NCBI GenBank assembly: GCA_002633005.1
Contig: NMRA01000035.1
Coordinates: 839,253 to 903,252 of the forward strand
DNA length: 64,000 bases
Direction of reading: 5' to 3'
DNA from: Phoronis australis
Lineage: Eukaryota; Phoronida; Phoronidae
The position numbers and the translations under genes are program-made. Shown one piece after another: positions 39,801 through 54,800 of the stretch. The notes under the pieces are model-generated. The model was not told the origin of the DNA, made no database searches, and saw only the letters and a list, made by a program, of their open reading frames with translations. Every line of letters begins with the position of its first letter. Position 1 is the first letter of the stretch.

Positions 39801-42800
39801 ATGAACTCTGATGACATACACGCGCTCTCTCACTCACACACGCAGGCAAACTTCAAAACAAATGATACGTGACAAAAACATGTGTGTTCATCCTGACATT
39901 TTACTCATGTTGCGAGGTACGATGTAGCACAGCTTTGGACTTTATCTGCAGTTAGTCCCGACTCCACAGGAACTTAAAAATCTTAGCGACGCTATTTGGA
40001 AAAATTGAGGAGAATTTCAGGTAATTTCTTGAGTCGAAACTGCAATTTTTATTCAAGAATTCAAGTTGCCCTGTCGATGATCTTGAGGCAGTGACGCATC
40101 AGTCGGCGAGTTTTCGCACGGAGAAAATTTGGCTCAAAAAAGTGGACACGTGACAATAATAAAGACACAGTAGAAAGAAGCATATTTTTAGAATGCTTGA
40201 TCTTTCTTCGTTTAGAAAATATTAACTTTAATGGTTGACAAAGCATAGTTTTTCCAATACTTGACTCTGAGACTGTTTATTAAAATCCTAGATAACCTTA
40301 AAGGACTCAACAGATTAGTTTCTTCCCTATTATTTTACGAATGCTTTGACAAACCTTCGTCACAGTCGAAGAACTCATCTTCGTCTGTCTCATAGCACCT
40401 GGATGTCGTCAGCGGTGACGCCCCCCTGCCCACAGACTCCTCCAGCTCGTGATGTTCTGTGGCCAGGACATGCAGCGCCTCCTGCAGTACACGGGATTTC
40501 TCCATTTCCTGCTGTAGTTGAAGTTTCCTCAGCTGGAAGTTAACAAAAACTAGACAATGTACAAAACAGTCCCCCTTGAATGGGGTCATGTATTTTTATC
40601 TCTTCTTATAAGAATTATTAGTCTCTTATAAGCCCCATGCTGGCTGCATCATGTGATGTGCTTTTTAACTCTAGTGTTATAACCAAAAATTAATAGGAAC
40701 TAAACAGTTGCAACCGTTGTAGGGCCAGAGAAACAGCTATTGTAGTTGGAATGGACTGTGAATGGAAAGAACTGTGCAGCATGGCAAATGAAATTTTACA
40801 AAACCATTTTGAAAATAATCATCGGAAAGCAGATGAGAACAGACTGTGGATTAACTCATCCAACCACCTGGTGATACATTCAATGCAACTCATCGACAAA
40901 TGGCAGTATGCCCCCTACATACAAGATATGGCAAAAGCGGTATTGTCTGGAATAGGGTTTTTCATTTGGCATTCTCTTGGGTACCCATTTTTCTGGGTCG
41001 TGAGTTGCGCCGGTTTGGATTTTGAATGTAAGGTGGTATCCCATTAATTAAAGAGGATGTGAGTTTCCGAGACCATCATAACCGATAGTTCTGACAAAGT
41101 TCATATTTTGTACACTACATGGTGACTCAGTTCAGCTCTGACACGAAAGTACCATACCATATTCACAAACAAACACTACCGATAACCTTCCAATTTTTTT
41201 CTGGTTAGAAAACACTGGCAATGGTATAGTCTAGTCTGAAAAGTTTGGTGTGTTTGACAGGCAGCACTTACAAGATAAAGAACATTTTGATCAGGTAAAA
41301 TTTCAGTTACTAAGAACTGCTTGTAGTTGAACACTCAGACGTTTCAACTCTCATCTAAGGTTCCCCTCGTTGAAAAAGACCCTTAGTTGAGAACTATGAA
41401 AAACTTAGTCTATCACAAAGAATGATTTGCTCAAAAGAATTTCACATTTAAAACACTAAAACGCTATGGACAACAAATCACAACAGTTTGGCAGAGTTGC
41501 CATAACTGAATATCACGTCTGCAGCAACAGAAGAAAAACAATAAACGGATGACATTTTTCACAAGAAAACCACCAAAACTGCAAATATATGGCTTGAAAC
41601 TCTTAAGTGTTGTAGGAGCTCGAAAACACCTTTCTATTTTAAGTCTAGTCTTTAAGACGGTCAAACTTATCAGAAATACAATTTCTTTCATTCACTGGAA
41701 CTTTGCGACTTAAGATTTTTTTTGCGTGAAGCCACGGCCTAATACCGCTAATTTGACGCGCCAAAAAATCATGAAAAATTGTTTGAAAATGGAATCGCTG
41801 TGTATTCAATGTCAAACATGGTAAACATTAGGTGATGCTGAACATCTGCCCAGAAAATAACTCTTATCACTATCAAGCGACAAAGCGTATTGAAGACGTG
41901 GCCATGGAATCAGAAAATGGCTCATATAAAAGATGTGCAAGGGGCAGCACATATTTCAAAACTGGTTTAAATAACTAAAGCTGCATTTAGTCCCGTATAT
42001 TTGGCTGAAAAAGGACACATTGACTTGAGTTGGTAACGGAAATATAATCCTTTAACGGTAAGGAACATTATGAGGCAGATTACATGAGAGTAAAAAATTT
42101 AATTTGTTTTTCAGCCATCTGAACATGGCGAAATACAGCTTTAAAGGAAATCACATCTCATAATCGGGCGCACACATGAACTGATACACCCTATACATAG
42201 AGTCTGATGATGGATAATACACCAGAACTCTAGAACACAAGACATAGCATGGTTTCTAAGCATAGATCACTCATCCACCCAACACAGCACAGCCAGTGGT
42301 TTAATAACACATTGCCCTGTCAGCATGACCAGGGAAATCGAGGTCAACATCACCACATGTGAGCATGATGAAAAGGTGTGAGGAAATGTCATGCTTCACC
42401 TTCCAACTGTTCTGTGACGTGGTCTGTGAGACAGTGATCTCTACAGACAACTAAATGCCGTGACAATGCTGTGATGTCGTTAACACACAATAAAAGAGAA
42501 AATCACTGTTATAGGTGTTATCATGCGAAAGAACACTCTCTGCAAATTATAAACCCAGTCAATCAACTGCACAAAATATGTCTCCAAACTTTCCGTTCAA
42601 CGATAGAAAATGATTTCCATTTCCAAAGAAGACTACATCACATCAGTGAGTAAACAGATTAAATTCGCTTTGATGGTAGAAACAATATGTTTTCAAGACC
42701 AGTGTGTCAATCTACCTATTTCAGGATTTCTTAGGTTTGAGATAAGACTCATTAGGTTTTTGAACAGCGGATGAATTAACCACACCACCGGGGTGGAAAC

Positions 42801-45800
42801 TGAAACTTTTAGAATCTTTGCTCCTTTTTTAAGCTGTCGGCAACACGTGCAGTTGTCGTAAAAGATGAAGAAAATTTTCCCTTCGGAATCAGTTTTATAG
42901 AATTTTGTACAACGTTTTTGAAGAAATTCTCTCAGCATATTCTTCATACTTTCAATGATTTCAAAACCAGGAAATTGTTTACAGAAATGTATTACAAGCT
43001 GTATTGGAGAAAATGTTGTCTTCGGTGAAATCAGTTACCATCGGTTTCAATCGCTTTTCACTGAGCCAAACTATACAATTCCATATTTATTTTATTTATT
43101 TACACTAATGATTTGTTCGTTTAGAAAGTTGACAGAAAGAAATTCAAATGTTCAACTTCTATTGAGCGAAAATTTACCACTAACATTCAATACTAGCACA
43201 TTGAATGCAAGAAAGTACTGTAACAAGAAAGACTCTCATCCAGAAAAATGAGCCTGGCATCCTTACAAACTTAATTGCTTCCAAACTGATTTGCAAAGTA
43301 AATCCTGAGGAGCACCAAAACATCAACAACAAACCAGTCAAAACAATGCCTTTTAAAAAGTACACTTTTTACCCACTGTTTTTGTTGCCAAAGGGCGCAT
43401 GTTCCGAGTTCACTGTCCAAACGACCTTCACTGTTAATAGCTATGTGGATAAGTATATAATAATTGCCCATTAACTCTGGCCAGTTAAAGGTTACAAAAT
43501 AAACCAAACAATAGTTGAATTGCCTAAGAGACTTTCTTCAAAACAGAGCCTAACATGTAGGAGTTTCCCAGGTATAAAACTTTCTGACTAAAGGGGGTCG
43601 TGGACCTACAGTCAAGGTTCCATTATGAATAACTGGCTTTTACCAGACTGAAAGCCATAAAATCAGTGCAATAAGGGGTTTAATATATCTATACAATTTT
43701 TCGGTATGCGNTTCCCCAAAGATGGCTGCCAGTATTTGCCGATCGTCATTGTAACATTTATAGTAAAAATAAACGGCAAAAGTTTCTAATGTCGAGTTAT
43801 TTCTTAATATTTAGCGAACTTAAACAATGAATTGTAGGTTTCAATGAAATTTATTAATAATAAATGTTAAAATTCTTCGTTTAGCCTTCATTTTCGCCGA
43901 GGTTGTTTTGGAACAGGCCGTCTTTTTTCCGTCTTGGCCGTGTCGTCCAAAGCCGTCATTTTTTAAAAGGGCCGTCCCAAGGACGGCCAGGACGGCCGCT
44001 AGATGAGTCCCTGCACCTGGCCTAAGCAAATTTTGTTCAAGGCGAATTATGTCAGATAATTGGAGAGAAAAGTTAGTGCTACATTTCACGTTTTTCTCTA
44101 ACGAGCATCTGTGGTTACATATTAAGCTCAGTCATATGGCCATGCTGCTACAAGTCACAACAAGAGCCATGCCCGAGTGTTGTACAATCAGATGCTGATA
44201 GGCAATGTCAGCCCCGGAGTTCGGCGCCTTCTGCTGTCACGGGGATGGTCTGGGGAGGGGATTAATGCACTAGCATATCCCCATTGATCCCGTCCGTAAC
44301 TGGTATTACAGGTATTGTTACAGGTTAATCTCAATCTTACCTCCTCTTGCTGGTTGAACAACGTTAGACAGTGGGCGAGTGTACTACACATCTCACGCGA
44401 TGACGTCAACACGTGCGAGAGTTCTTGCTGTACCTCGCCAAGGGTGACTGAAATGAGAAACAGAGAGTCTTGGATGATGGACCTGAGAGATCTCACTGGG
44501 ACTGAGGTGACTAAAATAAGAATACACAGGGTCTAGAACGATAGATCACGACGTCAATGCCTAGGGAAAGTCACTATATCTGGCCCAAGGTGACTAAAAC
44601 GAGCAACACAGAGGGTCTATGATGATAAATCATGGTAACCACACCCGGAGATCTTGTTGTATCTGGGCTACGGTGATTAAAACAAGAAAAATTGAGGGCT
44701 CAGGACGACGGAGCATGACATCAACACCTGAAGTAGTAATCTTAAAGAGAACAACAGAAGTTTGTGGCATGCACATCTGAACCAGTTCTTCCTGTACATC
44801 AGCTAAGGAAAGAAATGCTTATCATTAAAGACGATAGATTATAATGTCAACACCTGAGAAATCTTACATAAGTCTTACCTGGCTTAAAGCCACTGAAACA
44901 GGAAACAAACAGTTAAAGGTGCATTGCACACCATGACCACAAACACAGCATTTCTAATCGAAGCGCTGATAAGGCCAAAACTACATAAGTTGATTCTAGT
45001 CATTTTGCGGCCTGTGCTCGCCGACTAAAAAAAATTTCGTTGATATCACATTTAGGCATGGTATATTGTTCGTTTTCTAGAAAAGCCACACTAAGGCACA
45101 TGCAAGAGTAATCAAGGTTCGAAACGTCATGATTTGTCAAGTGATTAGAAAAAAAAACAAAACCCGCATCACTTTTGCTGGTCTCGTGAATTTTCTTTCA
45201 TGAAAAATTGAACAACTAAAAAACACCGCACTACTGACTCGATTAAAAAAAAAAACAATAGATTTGTCAATTAGGCTTCTTATGGCCAAAGCAGGTTGTT
45301 TTGAACGTGAATTACAACTATTATGGCAGTTCAAACTTCCTTTTAACTGGCACAATAACAATCAACTTGTACCGACTTTTACCAATGAAGCAAAAACGCC
45401 CACTGAATACTATTACAAATCAATACATGTATCCTTGAATTGACACAAAAGTATTAATTACACGGGTAACTCGTTTCCGATAGTATGTGATCAAAGGCAT
45501 AATTTCGAAAACAAATGAGAAAATTACTTTACAAAAAAGTAGACAAAATGAAACATAGCCACTTGACTTATCTACAAGAGCTAATAACACATTTCAATTA
45601 TATGGCCTTCTAGGCAACACAACATCTTGTAAACTGCATATTGGATAACAGTCATTCACAGGCATTCTGCATTTTGAGGAAGGTTTTCTCTACTGAATGA
45701 CAGGCATCAAACTTGGTTATAAAAAATCAGGACCACTGTAAGTGACTATTGCCACATATCGGGCCACAATGTGACTCCGCTGAACTCAAGTGACTGTGGA

Positions 45801-48800
45801 CAGGCCGAACATCAACCCAAATCAATGAGCTACAACCAGTACAACAGGTATAGTTCATTGCCCACATTTAACATCATTCAGAGTTCTTACAGTACTAGAC
45901 AAAAGTAACCAGGCACAGTACTGTTCCCCCAACCCCCCCCCACACAAGACAGCGGATTTTGTTAATAGTAAGAGAGAATGGCTTGGCTTAACCACCTTGC
46001 TAACTCTGTTAATTCCTTTTCATTTATGGTCACAAGAGAAAACTACTTTGATGATGAATTCGGCTTCCCCAGCCATCATGACTTGAAATTCCAGGTCATT
46101 TTGTCCGTCTCGCTCAAACCCAACTTACCAAAGCTTACTCTACTCCTGAAAGAACACCAAAAAATCCTACCAGACCTTTACAGAGACCAGATAAGCACCA
46201 AATGATGAGCTGGTCATACCAAGACCAGCTGGCCATCTGTAAGTCTTAATTATCTAATTGACCAACTCTGACAGGCTTAACACAATAATTGACCTCATAC
46301 AGGCCACAGGTCATCACCTTGAAAACAAATAAACGTAGACTATAAAAAACGGGGGTTCACAACTTCCTGGTTGGAAGGACATTGAACTCATTCCTCAACT
46401 GTACCTTAATGATGACTGTTAACACAAGCACTGTTATACACTACTGGTATATTAAGGCTGAACACACAATGAAAACTGATGGTTGAGAAACTCAAACTTA
46501 GGACACTCTTCACCCAGAATGAAAAACAGAAAAAGGCAAACTCACTAATGAAAAATTTCAAACAGGTAGTGAAAGCTAGTTGAGAATGAGATCAGCCATG
46601 GATCAAGAGCATTATTTTCCTTTCACTTAGATTCCAGTTTTCACTATCAGATCTCAGCTTTCCTAGTTTGGGTCACATCAAGTGCATAAAACTTATTCAA
46701 TTAGCTCATTGCAGTGAGAAATCTTAACAAGTTTACCTTGTGTTCGGAAACTTTAATAAAATAAAAGCCACGAGGAAGACTTTTTGCTTTTGAAAATGAA
46801 TTTAGAAACAATGTTTGTGATAAGTGTGAATTATTAAAATGTCAATCACCCCAAAGAAAAGTGGAAAATTTGATGTGAAACATACACTGTACAGCACTCA
46901 GCTGTACCATCAAAAATTCAAGATGGACTGAACTGAAATTCATCCGTGTCAGAGCAGGTGACTTTGTAGCGGAAGCATGATTCCAGGTAACGTCAGCTGT
47001 TTCAGCTTTATTCACAATTACCCTTATGATTATTTAACTAAGTTTTATACACTAATTAACTCAAGCCTTCTTATTATTTTAATCTACTTATGCACTTTAC
47101 ATTGGTTTTTATACATTTCCCACAGGGACAACTCAGAAATCAAATGAATCTGTGAACTGAACTAAGTCCTTCAAAGACATAACAAATAACCATATGTCTG
47201 TATGTTGATATATGTTCAGTTTTTCCCCAGTTAGGCTTTACTACAGCACTACCTTACAGACCACAAACGAAGACTCCCAAATGACAGGTCACACGCACAC
47301 ATTGGTACATTATCAATTTTAACACGTTTTTGTTCACACACCGTTGCCCCTCCCCCACTTAATTATGTACTCTAAATACTAAGTCTAGCAACAACGGCTC
47401 ACAACTATCAAAGAAAATTAATTCATGTTTAATAGCAAGTCACAAGTTGTCACACCTCAAAATTTTCAGATAAAAAAGGGAAGTCTCAATTGGCACAACT
47501 TTTTGGTGCTTTTTGCATGTATAAGTCACATCTACGACCAATACTCCCAGGTTACATCAACTTTGCTTTTGTCACTGATAATGATGAATTCCATGATGTT
47601 ACAATTTGTGAAAAAAAGGAGCCACCACTTGCTGCAGCACAAACTGTAAACCCAACAAAACACAGACAGCTCACTGGCTCAGCAGATTACAATGAAGAAT
47701 TCACGGAAACCTCAAAATTTAATAAAATGTCACAGAATTTCAGGCAAGCAAGTTTTGCCACAGAATTTCACCACAGCATCATTTCCACATGAAAATTGGT
47801 AGGAATAACCCCACGTATTTTCAAGCTAATTTTTAAAGAAGAAAGCTGTGTTTTGCCAGGAATCTGAGGTCCACAAAATTTCACTGAATTAATACTGAGG
47901 GGGGGGGGGGGGAATNTTATTCATAACCATAACCTATGTGGTTTGTTGATTCAATTAAAATTCCAATTATTATTGGTATCATAAAAGCACTGGTGCTGTC
48001 ACATGCCTTCTACTGTGTCGACGGTGTAGTGTCCGTGTCTGCCAACAGGGTTGACATAACTTTCTGGTATTCATGAAACTTTTGGGGACACGACTGTGCA
48101 ATCAATCTCGCGCATTTTCTTCCTGAAATATTTCTGGGATTTCAAAATACACAGGAATGGCACTCACGTCAGGGAATCCACTCTATGCTATTGACCAACA
48201 TGTTAGGACATTCACAATGAAAAATCTCGTTTTGATAAAGGAATGTAAACATTTCGAATTTTCCTGGATTACAGTGTCTAGTTGAACTTTGTATTTTTGG
48301 TGTGTTGAACCACTTTAAACTTGTTCATTTTATCTTTGTTTGATGTTGCAGACTTCAGGCCTTGAAATGCTTAGCAATCATCTTAAATATTGCTTATCTT
48401 CCTGGGTCTTCCACCTATTAACGACTATCAATGTAAAGAACAATAAATACAACTTCCATGTATTATACTCTTATCAGTAACAAAAACAACAACACAATTT
48501 TATGGCACTCAAACATTACAAGAGATAGTAAAAAATTCTTTTCATAATTTTTACCTTCACACATCAGGCCACTCCATGTTTATATTCGTCCCCATTTTTC
48601 AATGAAAAACAGCTCAAAATCACACCTCACCAAGCCCAAAAATCCCAGTTCAATGAGTAAAAAAATTCCCTTAAAAGTTAATCACTTCTACATTTAAATT
48701 TTGACTACTTGAGGAACTGCCAGTGAGGGGTGGCAACCAGCAGGTGGAATTGGTCGTGACTGTGGGAGGGGAATTCACCACTCAACCAAAAATTCTCGTC

Positions 48801-51800
48801 TCAGAAGGCACAGACACTTTTCACCTCAGCTGAGCGAGGTCTCTGCACATAAAATAACCTCAAAATTCTCCAACATTAGCTATATACTAAGATTTCACAC
48901 AACCACAGTCACACCTAAGGCCCATCTTAGATGTCACGTAGAACCTCAAACTCATCTGTACTAAATAATGTCACCCACTAGCCTCACAGAAGACCAACTA
49001 CATTAAAAAAATTCAGAAGCAAATACTCGTCAAATGTCTGATCTGCCTTCGTACCATGACAAACAGACTTTCCAAAGACATCGTTTGTGGTTAGGCCCCA
49101 TTCATGATAATTGCATGCAACTGGCCAGAATATTATTCAGGTAAGATGTCAAAAAGGATATTCTAATGAACGCTCATTTTAAGCATCCCATCTGCTTAGA
49201 CGTCATCAGTCTTCTTATAAACAAAATTCACATCTGAATGCAGCGTTAGTACACTCCAACTATATCACAATTAAAATTCCCCCTAAATGGATCAAGGCAA
49301 TGTCACCTATTCCATAGCTCAAATGATCATAGCTATAAACACCTGCACACAGCTAACGATTATGAAGTTAATATTCACCTAGCTAGTCACAGTCACATGC
49401 GCCAAACCATATGACAGTATAGCAAGCACTTCAAATCATAACACAAACACAAAGGTGTTTATAATTTCCGCACATTTTTACAACCATAAACATGTCTAGG
49501 TCAGCTACTACTGGATTTGCCTGTGTGATAAATCATCAGTAACAAGAACAACAGGTTTGGGATCACCACACAACTGTAACAGATCACTGAATCAATAACA
49601 TGTGGAATGTCTGGGTGGCCAGTAATATTATGGAGACTTTGGCAATAAAATATTTATCTAATGTTACTCAGTACATTGTGTATGGAGATACTTTGAACTA
49701 CGGTATGCTAATGTTGAAATTCCGTTTTCGTGTTACCAGTTTATAGACACTTTCATACGAACTCGGGTCCGAGCAGAGTGTTGCTGTAAACTGCGAAGTT
49801 AACCGAGACATTCATACTGGCTTCGGTAGTTAAAGGACATCTTGGTCAATGGTAGGTCACGATGTTGTCATCGAAGTAAATCTCAAGGTAGCGTTGATGC
49901 ATCACGTGCATGTTAAGATTTTTTTAATGTAACAATTTTGGAGCATTTACATGTGCTGATTGACATAAATCTTATTTCTAATTCAATCGGTGATTATTCG
50001 AGCAAAATATAAGGAACTATTGGCGATGACACTGCCCTTTAATTGTTGACAATGACAGTGGCCCTTGGCGATAATTTCGATGGGACCGAAGTTGACCGTT
50101 CATACTGCACCGCAGCATTGACGTTACGCTGTTAAATCCATCTGTCTACAGCGAGGTTAACTGGCGCTGTTAACTTCGATCCAGGACCGAAGTTAACTGT
50201 TCATACTGACTGCAACTCCTCAAAACATCGACGTGTCAACGTTAGTATGAAAGGGCCTTATGACTGCAAGAAGTGTGAATGGAGTCATTAAATGATACAA
50301 CTACAGTCATATCACCAAGACTTGGAGCACCGCGCGGCATGACTGTAACATACCAAACCTTGTCCAATTACAGTTTTTTAAATCTTTAGTTCTCTGGAGA
50401 AATTTGATAAAGTATAATTTCATTCGTCCGCCATACCATGAGCTAAATATGTGAAGAAATACCATAACCATAGATCACAGTTCTCTGCAACTGTGGTCTA
50501 TAGTTCTACTTGTCATAAGGTGCTACATAACTTCATGGTTAGGCCAAACACACATAAGTCCCGTCCACACGCAGACTACCCTAGAACAACTTGCACTGGT
50601 GCAACTTACACCACTTTTAAGTAGAGCGTCCACTCACACACATATCCCATAACTAAGGTAAGGTGGAAATTGTCGCTCTGTGCGTGACATGAACACCTAA
50701 TGCCAATACGGCGGCATGAGAGTACCCATCTGTATGTAACCGTAGCTGATAATCGCTTTCACCCTACACCATTTTTGTGGCCACACTGAAATTTCAAGTG
50801 GTGCAAATAACCCTAGAACAAGTTACGTCACCTCGATATGAAGTGTAAATTGTCATAAGTGGGGAAAATTGCGCTAGCTTAAATAGCGCCCACACAACCC
50901 TCAAACCTAGCGACAACTCCTTCCACTGAGGAGTAATCTGTTGTAGGGTAAGTCTGCGTGTGGAAGGCACTATACTTGGTTCTGGTTTCTACTCCAAATC
51001 ATTTTGCGACCTACACTAAAAAACATCCGCCCGCATCAATTTCAGTCGACGTCTAGTGCTTTTTTTTGAAAAGCTGTGCAATGGCCTGTAAACAAGTTTG
51101 ACATACCATGATGAGTAAAACAATATAAATCCTGCATCATTTTCCTAGTTACACGTGGACTTTCTTTTTTGAAAAGGTGAGTAACTAAAACAACACGGCC
51201 TAACTAAAATATATTTTCCCGAATGTCAGCTAGGGTGTACAAAATACAGTGAATATACTTTGAAGTTGATGTGTTCGCGAAATTACCCTAGTAACCAAAC
51301 AACCTCATCAGCCCATGTGTGACACAATGCAGCCAACAGGTTGCCAATGTGACCCACTTAACACTAATTAAGCTACCTGTTCCAATATAAAAGTACTTTA
51401 TTCCATTGTTGAAGAAACCCTTTATGCCTCAAGGTCACAAGACACTCATATAGGTCACCCCTTTCACCTCATGTTTACAACAGCATGATATACCATGTGA
51501 ATGGATGAATGGAGTGGTGAGACACATTTAAGACCTTGAAATTTTCCAAGAGATACAAGAAATTCCCACCAAGTAGCCTGCTGCGAAATAAGTTAGGGAC
51601 AAAATATTATTTTTCAAAATAATTTTGGGAGTGTAAAATAAGTGGAGAATTTACCAATTAACACAAATTTGTTTTTTCTGTGATTATTTCAGTTTCTCTA
51701 ACCTTTTGACCAAAGTGTTGGGCCAAAACTTTGCTCCAAGTCCCAGGGCTTGGAATTTTCCGCGGAAACGCGGATTTCCTCTTTTTTGAAATGTGCTTTC

Positions 51801-54800
51801 CGCTTTTTTTATAATATTTCCGCGTAAAAAAAATCGGATTTGATATGAAATTTCCGCGGCAAATTCCTTTCTTACCGCGGCGTTGCAGACGACGTTCACC
51901 TCGGAAAGCGGAAGTCTTTATGTTTCGGAGGAATGTAAATTGTCAACATTGCCGGGGCATCTGGGTAAAGCGTGGTGTGATTTTCAATGGTGGCTCGTGT
52001 TATTGTTAAGCGCGGTGACAAATACTACCGCTCTGCAGCCAAATTTGTGTGGGTTGGGAGTGGACGGGCGAACGAAAAGGATGCAGACGCATGCTACTGA
52101 TGGTGGTAACGTTTTTTTTTTTTTTAGTCCTCCCGATTTTGTCGCGGACCATTTCAAAGGCTGGTTATCGGGCATGGTTTGGGCCGTAAAATTTTCCGCG
52201 TTTTTTGTCATTGGTCATTCCAAGCCCTGAAGTCCAACATACTCAACTTGCCCGCTACTCGTCGGTCGATACCTGCAACGCGTCAGACAAGATTTTAAGA
52301 AGTCATTCGAATGCACAATTTTGATGTCAGTGGACGTCATCAGGGAGCTTTTTAGCCGGCAATGTGACTCGTGCATCTGAAATGGGCTTAAAAGATGCAT
52401 AGCTACATACTCACACAATAGTTGACATTACTCTCTTACGTAGAAGGTAAGATACAGAGGGGCTGTGGACTGTGGTTAACTATACACTCACTAAAACTGC
52501 CTGTGTTGTCTAGGCAAATGACTATGCACCACTGGCACGAAACCGCAGTAAAAATAAAGTAACTTGGCACTGGCATCAGTCACATTAGTTCATGATAAAA
52601 TGAATTCAATCTTTTAGTCACTATCACGAGTATATTTCTCTAATGGTTTTTCAAAAAGAATTGCAATACATGCCAAAAATAACCAGTCAAAAAGACCATG
52701 AATTTCTCAATGCGACGGCTGAGTGCAAGTGGATTCCCCACCATGACGGCTGAAGCCGAGAGGATTTCCCGTCATGACACTTGTGTCATGACTCAGGCCA
52801 AAAACTGTTATTGAAGGGATAAGGAGAATAGTCCAGTTAGTCTATCTAATACTTTACGCTTCATTTGCAGTGACACAAGTACGCCAGGTGTTACGGAGTT
52901 ACGCATTTTCCAAACTGAAATCTTTGGAATAAAAATCAAAAGAGGTTGAGTTGTACATCCTAATTCAATAACATTCTAACGTGAAATAACTATAGGAGCA
53001 AGATTAAGACAATAACTCACACAATATGGTTGGACAGTGAAGTTTTAATAAAAAATTTTCATGGAAGAAAACACCACAATTGCAGATTATATTGTACAGC
53101 AGTCATAAACTCACTCGCAACGAAATTTCGAATGCTTTTAAAAGATAGTGAGTTTTTGAAAATAGAACAAGGACTATTTCAGCAATCAGTTATCTTCAGA
53201 TTTGAGGAAACTTTACCATATGGGATTTTGGCTTTACCTAATTAGCACTACATGGGATTTTAAAAATAAAATAAACAAATGTGTCAACCTCGCCTAACGC
53301 TAATGTTGCCAACTTACAGACACTCAATCGAGACCAGCCAACAAAAGTTTTTCATCAATCTCACAATTCAACTACAATAACCCTCATACAAAAAAGTCAT
53401 GAGTTACAACTAGACTGACGTCCACCACACAGACCTCAGGTTTGCCAGATACAGACGACACAGGCGAAATAACAGTGCTCAGTCTGCTGCCACTATTCAA
53501 ACACAAACCTTTCCAAACACTCAACACTTGGCAGGCAGATCTATGTAGCTCTGGTCACTTGTTGATGATGGTAAACAGAGCATGAAATCAGACAGGGTTG
53601 GTGCAATGACCTGAATGTTGAAACAACAATTGCCTGCTAGGTCAGGGTTATTTCTGAACGCATGACATCACTGGAAAAGGTAGCCTTGGGATAAATAAAA
53701 AGTAATAACTTTTCAATAAAGGCGGTGAAGAAACCTCAAAAACTTCTGAACCCACTTTTGAATTTAATTTCAGTAAACGTTGATTGTAAAGCATAATTTG
53801 AAAGTGTGCATGTAAGCTTCATTCTAATGTGAACAACAAGCAGATGTAGGGACACTGAATAAGAAAGTGCCAACCAAACCAGCTAAGGACAGACATCTGC
53901 AATAGTTTTAAACATGTCATGGCATCGTTTTTTGTCACGACTAGAGAGAGAGGCAAGGGGGAGGGTGGGAGGGAAACTTGGCCCCCTGGTTCCCCTACAT
54001 CTGACTACATACAAATTCCAAGACAATCTTGTTGAAATGAACAATACAAAATTTGGTTCAGATGAATTTAAATCATTGTGAAAATGGTGCATCTAAACTT
54101 GTAACAAAGTGCACAAGTCTTGTTGATAGAATATCCTCTGTTTAGTGATATCATCTTTATACATCAACAGGACTGTCTTTTACTACTGGATTACCCCCTC
54201 CCCCATTCTGGGTGTCTCTTTATATCACAATTCATCAATGACCTACATCAGTTATAAACATTCTAATTAAATTAGGCACTGAAACACTATTTAAAGAAAC
54301 TAAAACTTTGAATGAAACTGATCAAGCATGCAGACTAAGTTTGACTTATGACCCACACAGCCAATATTAACATGACTTGTGTCAGATAAATATAAACATG
54401 CCTAGCAGTAACCTATGTTTCATCATACCTCTCTCAAAAAATGTGTGTAAGGTGCACTGGTTCTCCTTATCAACCAGTGACCTCAAATCATGCCAGACAC
54501 TTAGGATATACCACACTCATGCGGGTAAATGCCTAGAGGGCGTTTAAAAGTTGGAAAATTCAAACATCAGGGTAGATAAGCCAAGCAAAAATTAGACATT
54601 TAAAAACAAAATTGATGGGCGTTCACCCACACGGTGGATTTGCTCAGACCAATGTCCTCACCATTTTTGTAAACGTGAGATAATATTAGAATGTGTATGA
54701 GCTAAAAGAACTATCTCATGTCTCCTTCAGTGAAAAAAAATCCTGCTCAAATATGACTGTTCTAAGCTCAAAGGCAAGTACCATATATTTTGGGAACAAC

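Larger units (their letters stand above)
29241..40338 (-). other. OSBPL1A intron, repeat-filled
   Basis: Holds the fourth family copy, SINEs near 35.3 and 35.7 kb, the tRNA-core element at 37640 and the [12 protein letters not shown] at 39020-39454. I see nothing firm in 30400-32100 and 36000-37600. Confidence 0.65.

Noticed and set aside
42693-43507. Cluster of overlapping ORFs on both strands
   Set aside because: AT-rich intron DNA; none shows motif or family resemblance.
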